A program made the position numbers and the translations under genes. A DNA stretch of 20,850 nt from Rikenellaceae bacterium (GTDB taxonomy: Bacteria; Bacteroidota; Bacteroidia; Bacteroidales; UBA932), in NCBI GenBank assembly GCA_900769735.1, contig CAAGHY010000065.1, positions 1 through 20,850 on the forward strand, in the 5' to 3' direction. Under the pieces are notes generated by a model. That model made no database searches, was not told the origin of the DNA, and saw only the letters and a list, made by a program, of their open reading frames with translations. Positions within the stretch are counted from its first letter, which is position 1. The number at the start of each line of letters is the position of its first letter. Shown piece after piece: positions 14,392-20,850 of this stretch.

Positions 14392-17300
14392 ATGGAGTTA
14401 AAGAAATTCAACAGGATAAACAACATCATCTCAGTGGTGGTACTGTTTATTGCATCGTTCACTTATCTCTCTACAATTGAGCCTACGGCCAGTTTCTGGG
14501 ATTGCGGAGAGTTCATTGCCTCTTCATACAAGCTTGAGGTAGGTCACCCTCCTGGAAACCCTGTGTTCCAGCTTATAGCAAGATTCTTTACCTTGTTCGG
14601 AGGTCCTGAGGATGCTGCTATGCTTGTTAACGTAATGAGTGCAATGTGTTCTGCATTCACAATATTCTTCCTTTACCTTACAGTAGTACACCTTGGAAGG
14701 CGTATTGTTGAGAAGAGCAGGGGAAGCCTTGATTCAAAATCTGCAATTGCAGTGTTCGGTTCCGGAGTTGTAGGAGCTTTGGCATACACATTCTCGGATA
14801 CATTCTGGTTCTCGGCAGTTGAGGCTGAGGTGTATGCAATGTCATCGCTGTTTACCGCCGTTGTATTCTGGGCAATGCTGAAATGGGAAGAGGAGGCTGA
14901 TATGCCTTATGCAAACAGGTGGATAATCCTCATTGCGTTCCTTATGGGTATCTCAATTGGTGTGCATCTGCTTAACCTGCTTACCATTCCTGCCCTTGTA
15001 TTTGTATACTATTACAAGAAGTATGAGGTTACAACAAAGAGAACAGTAATGGTGCTTTTGCTGTCGGGAGTAATATTGGCGGCAATTCTGTATGGAATCA
15101 TCCCTTACCTTCCTAAGATTGCGGCATACGTAGACCTGTTGTTTGTGAATGGAATGGGATTGCCTATGAATTTGGGTGCAAGTCTGTTTGTATTGGGGTT
15201 GATTGCAGCAGGCTTCTGGGGCATCTACTGGTCATACAAACACAAAAAGGTGCTTCTAAATGCAATAATGTTGTGTGTTACACTTATTGTAATCGGTTAT
15301 ACCTCTTTTGCAGTTGTGGTAATCAGATCTTCTGCAAACACCCCTACAAATGAGTACCAGCCGGACAATCCGTTCACTTTGGTAAGATACATAGGACGTG
15401 AGCAGTACGGAAGCAATCCTCTTATTTTTGGAGAGACATTTGCGTCGCAGTATGATGATGTTAAAACCCCTCAATATTACAATGTGCTTGACGGAAAATA
15501 TGTTAAGGTAGACGGTCCGGCAGTTCCGGTTTACCCAACTACCCAAAAGATGCTTTTCCCAAGAATGTGGTCATCAGGATCGGGAGACAATTATGTTCCG
15601 TTCTACCAGATGTATACAGAGGGCAGGGGCAAGGCGGTTCCTGGCGGCAAGTACAAGATGCCTACAATGAAGGACAATCTGGCATATTTCTTTGATTACC
15701 AGATGGACTTTATGTATATGAGATATTTTATGTGGAACTTTGTGGGCAGACAGAATGATTTGCAGGCTACAATTCCTGGAGACAAGTTCAAAGGCAACTG
15801 GGAGAGCGGTATCTCATTCATTGACAAGATGAGGCTTGGTGACCAGAGTGTGGGCCCTGATTATCTTGTAAACAACAAAGCTAAGAACCATTACTACTTC
15901 TTGCCGTTGATCCTTGGTCTGATAGGCTTGTTCTACCAGCTCAAGAAAGACAAGAGGAACTGGGTTGTTACAATGCTTCTGTTCATACTTACAGGTGTGG
16001 CAATTGTAGTTTACCTTAACCAGCCGCCTATGCAGCCAAGGGAGAGGGATTACGCTTATGCCGGTTCGTTCTATGTATTTGCAATCTGGATTGGATTGGC
16101 AGTTATGTGGTTTGCGGATTTCTTGGAGAAGAGCGTGAAGAACCGCACACTTTGCGGAGCAATTGCATCTGCAGCCTGTGTGCTTGTACCAGTGCAGATG
16201 GCTTGCGAGAACTGGGATGACCACAACCGCAGTGGAAGATATACAGCAAGGGACCTTGCATACAACTACCTTCAGACATTGGATCCTAATGCGGTGCTCA
16301 TTACCCACGGAGACAATGATACATTCCCGTTGTGGTACATTCAGGAGGTTGAGGGTGTAAGAACAGATGTGAGGATTATGAACACCTCACTCCTTGGTAC
16401 AGACTGGTACATAGACCAGATGCAGAACCGCACATACGAGTCTGACCCTGTAAAATTCTCAATTCCACGCAAACAGTACTTGTACGGAACCAATGATTTT
16501 GTACAGTCATATGACCGTTTCAACGGAGAGAAAGTATTGGGAACACAGGTAATGGAGATATTCAGGAACCCTAAGATTGTAATCCCGATGAGTGACGGCA
16601 AGAACCACGACTACATTGCCGCATCAAACATTGCAATTCCGGTAAACAAGGAGAATGTGAGGAAATACAACATTGTATCTGAGCGTGATATGGACAAGGT
16701 GCTTGATACAGTGGTGTTGAATATCCCAAGCAACAGTTTCTTGAGCAAAACAGACCTTATGGTATTGGATATGATCTGCAACTACAATTGGGAGAGACCA
16801 ATCTACTTCCTTCAGCAGGGCGGTGACCTTTCAATTGGAATAAAGGACTATTTGCAGTATGACGGATTTGCATACAAATTTGTACCTATCAAGAGCAAGG
16901 CGGGCCACGGTGTTGTTGCAGAGCAGATGGATGACCGTTTGTATGACAGAATTATGAATACTTACAAATGGGACAGCTTCAGCCAGAAGGGAATGAATGT
17001 GGACTACCAGAACCTGCTTACATTCAATAACCTTTACTCTCCAAGGGAGATTATCACCAACTGTGCAAAATGGAATCTTGCAAACGGAGAGAAGGAGAAG
17101 GCTGTAGAGCTTTTGGACAAGATGCAGGAGATTATGCCTACTGAGAACTTCCCGTTGAACAACTCTGTAATCTCATCCCTTACTGAGCGCACAATTATGG
17201 ATGCAATTGCAGTTTACATTGGTGCAGGTGAGTTGGAGAAAGCAGAGAAACTTGCAGATGACTTCATTGCGGAAACAGAGCTTTCAATTGCATTGTTCGC

Positions 17301-17451
17301 TACAGAATACAAAGGCAACTTCATCTCTACAGATGACTTGCAGCGCAACCTTTACTACATATATATGGTTGCGGATGTATTTGAGAAGAACAACCAGCCT
17401 GAGCTGTCAAAGAAATATGCAGATCTGGTAAACAGCTACCTTGAGCAGTAA
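14392..17451 (+). CDS. DUF2723 (GT117, TMEM260-like) membrane protein, candidate protein O-glycosyltransferase
   Basis: This 1019-residue protein has a GT-C-like layout. About a dozen hydrophobic segments occupy residues 10-600, followed by a soluble C-terminal part rich in helices that may be TPR-like. Signature motifs of DUF2723 are present: SFWDCGEF (Asp37, Glu40) in the first loop, VGHPPGNPVF (around 50-59), QPRERDYAYAGSFY (548-561) and ITHGDNDTFPLWYIQ (about 634-648). The human relative TMEM260 is a protein O-mannosyltransferase (family GT117), and Bacteroidota have general O-glycosylation of secreted proteins. A role as a membrane glycosyltransferase is therefore plausible, but donor and acceptor are unknown. 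It is a single-gene transcript with its own promoter box and terminator. Confidence 0.85.
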   Translation: MELKKFNRINNIISVVVLFIASFTYLSTIEPTASFWDCGEFIASSYKLEVGHPPGNPVFQLIARFFTLFGGPEDAAMLVNVMSAMCSAFTIFFLYLTVVHLGRRIVEKSRGSLDSKSAIAVFGSGVVGALAYTFSDTFWFSAVEAEVYAMSSLFTAVVFWAMLKWEEEADMPYANRWIILIAFLMGISIGVHLLNLLTIPALVFVYYYKKYEVTTKRTVMVLLLSGVILAAILYGIIPYLPKIAAYVDLLFVNGMGLPMNLGASLFVLGLIAAGFWGIYWSYKHKKVLLNAIMLCVTLIVIGYTSFAVVVIRSSANTPTNEYQPDNPFTLVRYIGREQYGSNPLIFGETFASQYDDVKTPQYYNVLDGKYVKVDGPAVPVYPTTQKMLFPRMWSSGSGDNYVPFYQMYTEGRGKAVPGGKYKMPTMKDNLAYFFDYQMDFMYMRYFMWNFVGRQNDLQATIPGDKFKGNWESGISFIDKMRLGDQSVGPDYLVNNKAKNHYYFLPLILGLIGLFYQLKKDKRNWVVTMLLFILTGVAIVVYLNQPPMQPRERDYAYAGSFYVFAIWIGLAVMWFADFLEKSVKNRTLCGAIASAACVLVPVQMACENWDDHNRSGRYTARDLAYNYLQTLDPNAVLITHGDNDTFPLWYIQEVEGVRTDVRIMNTSLLGTDWYIDQMQNRTYESDPVKFSIPRKQYLYGTNDFVQSYDRFNGEKVLGTQVMEIFRNPKIVIPMSDGKNHDYIAASNIAIPVNKENVRKYNIVSERDMDKVLDTVVLNIPSNSFLSKTDLMVLDMICNYNWERPIYFLQQGGDLSIGIKDYLQYDGFAYKFVPIKSKAGHGVVAEQMDDRLYDRIMNTYKWDSFSQKGMNVDYQNLLTFNNLYSPREIITNCAKWNLANGEKEKAVELLDKMQEIMPTENFPLNNSVISSLTERTIMDAIAVYIGAGELEKAEKLADDFIAETELSIALFATEYKGNFISTDDLQRNLYYIYMVADVFEKNNQPELSKKYADLVNSYLEQ

Positions 17452-17466
17452 CCGGTAATATGAAAG

Positions 17467-17505
17467 AAAAAGCCGTGGCAAAACACTCACTGCCACGGCT
17501 TTTTT
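17467..17505. terminator. Bidirectional terminator between DUF2723 and S41 protease genes
   Basis: AAAAGCCGTGGCA (17468-17480) pairs perfectly with TGCCACGGCTTTT (17491-17503) over a 10-base loop, with A and T tracts on either side. It serves the two convergent genes. Confidence 0.92.
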
Positions 17506-17525
17506 ATTCCTTTGAGGGAATGCCT

Positions 17526-19145
17526 CTATTTGATCAAATCCAGCACCTTGTGCAACTGCTCGTCATTTCTGATTATAGATTCCACGCGGCCCGGTGTGTA
17601 GTAGTATTTGTAAACAATTTCTTCCTCAAGAAGCGGCTTGAATTCAGCTTTCTTTACTCTCAACATTTCTTCTTTAGAGATTTTGAGGCTTTTCTCAAGT
17701 GCATCAAAAGCTTCTTTATAAGGCTCATAAAGGTCTTCATTCTTGGCAGCCTTAAGCATCTGGTCCAACTGGGCCTGAGCGGCACTGCGGCTGTCAAACT
17801 CCTTCTTTGAAGCAAAAGCTACAAAATCCTCATACTCTGCATCTGTAAGGGCAAACTCGGATGGGGCGGCAATTGAAGGATGCTTCTTGTAATATTCAAT
17901 AGCATACTCTCCAAAGATGTCATTTGCCACCAAAGAGTAAGCCGGACGGCTGTAAACCTCTGCCTTAATTAATGTATCAGGAGTGATTCCACCGCCATCA
18001 TACACAGTACGCCCCTTTTTAAGGGTTTTGAAGGCTTTTTTCAATGAATCCGGAACTGCACCTACACTGCCGTCTGAGTTGCGGTTGGAGTAATCTATTG
18101 CCTGTACACATCTGCCGCTAGGGGTGTAATATTTGGCAGTGGTAAATTTAAGGCTTCCGTTATAGCCAACAGGGCGGAATCCCTGTACCAGACCTTTTCC
18201 GTAAGTACGGGTACCGGCAATCATTCCCCTGTCCAAATCCTGGATTGCACCTGCAATGATCTCTGATGCCGATGCCGAACCTGAGTTCACAAGAACGGTA
18301 ATAGGGATAAGTGTATCCAACGGCTCCTGCTGTGTTTTCATATCAAATACAGACTGAGGACTCCTGCCTTTAGCGGAAACAACAGAAGTCCCTTTTGGCA
18401 GGAACAGTGAAAGGATATTCACCGCCTCATCCACAATGCCGCCGCCGTTGCTTCTAAGGTCAATAAGAAGATGTTTTATCCCCTTCTCCTGCAATCCTTC
18501 AAAGGCTTTGCGGAAATCACGGCTGCCACCCTCTGTAAATGCATCGTGTCTGATGTATCCAATGGAATCACGGAGAACTCCGCTGTAAGATACATCGGGA
18601 ATATGAACTCTCTCCCTGGTTACAACAATCTCCTTCTCCTCTCCTGTGCGTCCTTTCTTTACAAGGAATTTCACCTGGGTGCCAGGTTGTCCTTTCATCC
18701 TCTCGCTGCATTTTTCTACAGGGAGTGGAAGGACGCTCTCACCGTCAATTGCAAGGATGAAGTCTCCCGGTTCCAGCCCGAACTTCACTGCCGGAGAGCC
18801 CAAATATGGCTGTGAAATAAGCACACCTATTGAATCAACCTTGCGGATCACTGCGCCAATTCCTCCGTATGAGGCAGTTCTCATCATCTCAAGGTCCTCT
18901 TCATTTTCATCGGGAATATACTCTGTATACGGGTCCAGTGAACCCAGCATTGCGCTGATTCCCTTGTTGATGAGTTTCTCTGTGTCAATGGTGTCCACAA
19001 AGCCTGCATTAAGCTCCCTGAGGATGTTGTACTGCACCTCAAGGGCCTTTCCGGTCTTGAAATTGGCTGATTGTGCATATATGCCGTTACCTGCAAAAGT
19101 GACTGCAGCTGTGAAAATCCAAACAAAAATCCTGAAAAACTTCAT
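17526..19145 (-). CDS. S41 family C-terminal processing protease (CtpA/Prc type)
   Basis: The 539-residue periplasmic serine protease has a signal peptide (MKFFRIFVWIFTAAVTFAG, cleavage near IYAQ). A PDZ domain lies at about residues 80-170 (YGGIGAVIR, GLEPGDFILAIDG). The S41 core includes LLIDLRSNGGG, GSASASEI with catalytic Ser292, and TYGKGLVQ with catalytic Lys317; the 25-residue spacing equals that of Prc. Such proteases trim or degrade envelope proteins from the C-terminus. The final ~130 residues form a helical C-terminal domain. I chose the ATG at 19145 because it starts the signal peptide directly; the frame is open to 19172. Its promoter overlaps that of divergent rdgB. Confidence 0.94.
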   Translation of the reverse strand: MKFFRIFVWIFTAAVTFAGNGIYAQSANFKTGKALEVQYNILRELNAGFVDTIDTEKLINKGISAMLGSLDPYTEYIPDENEEDLEMMRTASYGGIGAVIRKVDSIGVLISQPYLGSPAVKFGLEPGDFILAIDGESVLPLPVEKCSERMKGQPGTQVKFLVKKGRTGEEKEIVVTRERVHIPDVSYSGVLRDSIGYIRHDAFTEGGSRDFRKAFEGLQEKGIKHLLIDLRSNGGGIVDEAVNILSLFLPKGTSVVSAKGRSPQSVFDMKTQQEPLDTLIPITVLVNSGSASASEIIAGAIQDLDRGMIAGTRTYGKGLVQGFRPVGYNGSLKFTTAKYYTPSGRCVQAIDYSNRNSDGSVGAVPDSLKKAFKTLKKGRTVYDGGGITPDTLIKAEVYSRPAYSLVANDIFGEYAIEYYKKHPSIAAPSEFALTDAEYEDFVAFASKKEFDSRSAAQAQLDQMLKAAKNEDLYEPYKEAFDALEKSLKISKEEMLRVKKAEFKPLLEEEIVYKYYYTPGRVESIIRNDEQLHKVLDLIK

Positions 19146-19169
19146 AATATTTCTCTTTTTTAACAAAAG

Positions 19170-19201
19170 CAAAAGTATACAATTTAGTACCTTTGGGCAA
19201 A
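19170..19201 (-). promoter_or_regulatory. Full -33/-7 promoter of the S41 protease gene
   Basis: On the minus strand TTTG (19198-19201) is followed after 20 bases by TACTTTTG (19170-19177), matching both Bacteroidota elements and spacing. Confidence 0.75.
19188..19195 (+). promoter_or_regulatory. -7 box of rdgB-recO
   Basis: TACCTTTG is an exact TAnnTTTG match, 20 bases before the rdgB ATG. It lies entirely within the spacer of the opposing S41 promoter. Confidence 0.65.
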
Positions 19202-19215
19202 ATTAAACACGTTAT

Positions 19216-19821
19216 ATGGAGATTATTTTTGCCACCGGCAATGCCCACAAGGCCGTTGAGGCCCAAAAGGCACTAGGAGATACCTTTACACTAATTATGC
19301 CAAAAGAACTTGGCCTTACTGAGGAGATTCCTGAAAACGGGGATACCCTTCAGGCAAATGCCATTGAGAAGGCGGAATATTTGTGGAAGAAGTTTGGAAA
19401 AAGCTGTTTTGCAGATGATACAGGACTTGAGGTGGATGCCCTGGGGGGAGCACCTGGTGTATACAGTGCAAGATATGCCGGACCGGAAAAGGGAAGTGAG
19501 GCCAATATGACCAAACTGCTTGCGGAGCTTGAGGCAGCGGAGGCGGCAAACGGGGAGATCTCCAGAGCGGCCCGTTTCAGAACCGTTGTGGCACTTATCC
19601 TGGATGGGGAACTTCACCTTTTCAATGGAGTATTGGAGGGTAAAATTGCCAGAGAAAGGAGTGGTAACGAGGGATTCGGGTATGATCCAATCTTTATTCC
19701 CGATAATTACACCAAAACCCTTGCAGAAATTTCTCTTGAGGAGAAAAATGCCATCTCCCACAGAGGCAAGGCAATGAGGGCACTAGCTGAATTCCTGCAA
19801 TGCTTGCCAAAAGCCAGATAA
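19216..19821 (+). CDS. rdgB: dITP/XTP pyrophosphatase (RdgB/HAM1 family)
   Basis: RdgB hydrolyses non-canonical purine nucleoside triphosphates (dITP, ITP, XTP) to monophosphates and so keeps damaged bases out of DNA and RNA. The 201-residue protein has every family signature: FATGNAHK at residues 5-12, FADDTGLEVDAL with Asp67/Asp68, APGVYSARYAG, GFGYDPIF at 153-160 and ISHRGKA near the end. The length is typical. It overlaps recO by 22 bases, so the two genes are translated from one message. Confidence 0.96.
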   Translation: MEIIFATGNAHKAVEAQKALGDTFTLIMPKELGLTEEIPENGDTLQANAIEKAEYLWKKFGKSCFADDTGLEVDALGGAPGVYSARYAGPEKGSEANMTKLLAELEAAEAANGEISRAARFRTVVALILDGELHLFNGVLEGKIARERSGNEGFGYDPIFIPDNYTKTLAEISLEEKNAISHRGKAMRALAEFLQCLPKAR

Positions 19822-20552
19822 TTGTTCTCCACACCATAAAGCACGGAGACATAGGTATTGTTGTGCAGTGTTATTCCAACACTGCCGGCCGCACTGCGCT
19901 CTATTTCCGCGGTTCATCCAAAAAGATGCATAATGCGGCCCTTCTGCATAAACTAAACATCCTGGATGTTGTTACATACAGTAACAATAACCAGTCTATG
20001 CCAACAATCAGGGAGATAACCATACCGCATAATCTTTCATCACTCAGGGGGGACATCTACAAGAGCTCAATTGCCATATTCATAAGTGAGCTCCTTGGAA
20101 AAACCGTGCGTGAATCGGAGGCCAATCCTCATCTGTACAGTTTCCTTAGTTCATCAGTACAGATTCTGGAACACACTACAGACGGTGTGGCAAACTTCCA
20201 TATCCACTTCATAACCCATCTGTGCAAGATGCTGGGATTTATGCCGCTGGACAACTACACCCCTGCCACTTCAATATTTGACATAGCAACCGCCAAATTC
20301 ATATCCCAACCCTTTGGTGCCCCGCAATACGGCTCACAGCCAATGGGGGAGATGGAATCCAGGATGCTCCACGCCCTTATGAACACCCCTTCCACCAATA
20401 TAGGCCGGATACTTTGCAATGGCGAGGAACTGCAGCTGAGCGGGCAGGCCCGTCTGTCATATTCAAAAAGGATGATAGAATACATCTCCCATCACATAGG
20501 AAACAGTATTGAAATCAAGTCACTGGATATCCTGCACCAGATTTTTGCATAA
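19800..20552 (+). CDS. recO: DNA repair protein RecO
   Basis: RecO works with RecR (and RecF) to load RecA on SSB-coated single-stranded DNA during gap repair. The 250-residue protein opens with an OB-fold-like N-terminus (IIVLHTIKHGDIGIVVQCYS, then GRTALYFRGSSKK), followed by the helical domain with LSSLRGDIYKSSIAIFISELLGK and a C-terminal SYSKRMIEYISHH. The four-cysteine zinc finger found in some RecO proteins is absent, as I would expect in this phylum. The start overlaps the rdgB end. The stop codon lies within an 11-base tandem repeat. Confidence 0.9.
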   Translation: MLAKSQIIVLHTIKHGDIGIVVQCYSNTAGRTALYFRGSSKKMHNAALLHKLNILDVVTYSNNNQSMPTIREITIPHNLSSLRGDIYKSSIAIFISELLGKTVRESEANPHLYSFLSSSVQILEHTTDGVANFHIHFITHLCKMLGFMPLDNYTPATSIFDIATAKFISQPFGAPQYGSQPMGEMESRMLHALMNTPSTNIGRILCNGEELQLSGQARLSYSKRMIEYISHHIGNSIEIKSLDILHQIFA

Positions 20553-20562
20553 TTTTTGCATA
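20541..20562 (+). repeat. 11-bp perfect tandem repeat at the recO stop codon
   Basis: ATTTTTGCATA occurs twice back to back (20541-20551 and 20552-20562). The first copy holds the last codons of recO and most of its stop. Confidence 0.85.
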
Positions 20563-20565
20563 CCG

Positions 20566-20576
20566 TCTTCCCGATA
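20566..20576 (-). repeat. YRTCGGGAAGA word, copy 9 (intergenic)
   Basis: The minus strand reads TATCGGGAAGA. It is the only copy outside a gene, lying in the 28-base recO to GH3 gap. Confidence 0.6.
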
Positions 20577-20580
20577 ATTT

Positions 20581-20850
20581 ATGAACCTTATAAACCCCAT
20601 ATTCCTGCTCTACAGCAAACGGATGCTCAAGGAACTGGACTTGAGCAGAAGGAATCCTGTGCCGTATCAGGAGCACTGGTTCCGCTATCTCATAGAGAAC
20701 GGCAAGGATACAGCATTTGGAAAGGAGTGGGGCTTTGATTCCATAAAAAATGTAAAGGACTACCAGCATAAGGTGCCTGTGATGGACTATAACCGTACTG
20801 AGCCTTATATCAAGCGCCTTATGGCAGGGGAAGATTACATCCTTTGGAAC
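20581..20850 (+). CDS. GH3-family acyl-adenylate ligase-like protein, 5' part only
   Basis: The first 90 codons run off the window end. The translation resembles the N-terminus of Bacteroidota GH3 (auxin-responsive promoter family) proteins: ENGKDTAFGKEWGF, then KVPVMDYNRTEPYIKRLMAGE and YILW. Plant GH3 enzymes adenylate acyl substrates and conjugate them to amino acids; the bacterial substrates are unknown. The catalytic ATP-binding motifs would lie beyond the window, so intactness cannot be judged. It starts 28 bases after recO on the same strand and may be cotranscribed. Confidence 0.75.
   Translation, partial: MNLINPIFLLYSKRMLKELDLSRRNPVPYQEHWFRYLIENGKDTAFGKEWGFDSIKNVKDYQHKVPVMDYNRTEPYIKRLMAGEDYILWN

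Noticed and set aside
1..20850. CRISPR arrays, insertion sequences, prophage or polysaccharide-utilisation genes
   Set aside because: No spaced direct-repeat array, transposase, integrase or SusC/SusD-like gene is visible.

Overview
The window looks like chromosomal core sequence from a Bacteroidales-type Bacteroidota. Three things point there. Several starts are preceded by the Bacteroidota -7 box (TAnnTTTG), twice with a TTTG -33 element 19-20 bases upstream. Shine-Dalgarno sequences are mostly absent. The gene content is typical of the phylum: DUF5106, DUF4271, DUF2723, an OlsF-type acyltransferase fusion, a GH3-family protein, and the cluster SUI1/DUF4271/hemD/rnpA/yidD. I cannot name the genus from sequence alone.

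Layout. 1-1275: tRNA-Gln with its promoter and terminator, then a DUF5106/thioredoxin-fold lipoprotein. 1293-2990 (-): Na/Pi-cotransporter-family protein with a PhoU-like tail. 3122-6307 (+): a large secreted protein joining a gluzincin-type HExxH domain, a propeller-like middle and an outer-membrane-barrel-like C-terminus; it runs head-on into uvrC (6316-8184, -). 8216-10012 (+): a two-domain acyltransferase of the OlsF type, for aminoacyl lipids. 10227-10926 (+): an AT-rich two-gene unit, a 52-residue protein plus a GNAT acetyltransferase, resembling a toxin-antitoxin module and lying beside tRNA-Thr (10980-11053, -). 11092-14286 (-): a tightly packed housekeeping operon (SUI1-like factor, DUF4271 membrane protein, hemD, rnpA, yidD, HD phosphohydrolase). 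14392-17451 (+): a 1019-residue DUF2723 (GT117/TMEM260-like) membrane protein. 17526-19145 (-): an S41/CtpA-type protease. 19216-20850 (+): rdgB, recO and the start of a GH3-family gene.

How the genes relate. Most are independent housekeeping functions: DNA repair (UvrC, RecO), nucleotide-pool cleaning (RdgB), tRNA maturation (RnpA), membrane insertion (YidD) and haem synthesis (HemD). A second group concerns the envelope: lipoprotein, phosphate transport, metalloprotease-barrel protein, aminolipid synthesis, DUF2723 and S41 protease. The GNAT unit is the only clear accessory insertion.

The most unexpected signal is not a gene. An 11-base word, YRTCGGGAAGA, occurs nine times on both strands, where about 0.1-0.2 copies of its 9-base core would be expected by chance. 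Eight copies lie inside genes and are read as four different peptides; one is intergenic. Two pairs form perfect 10-11 bp inverted repeats with 33-34 base loops, in uvrC and in the HD gene. I know of no described function for this word.
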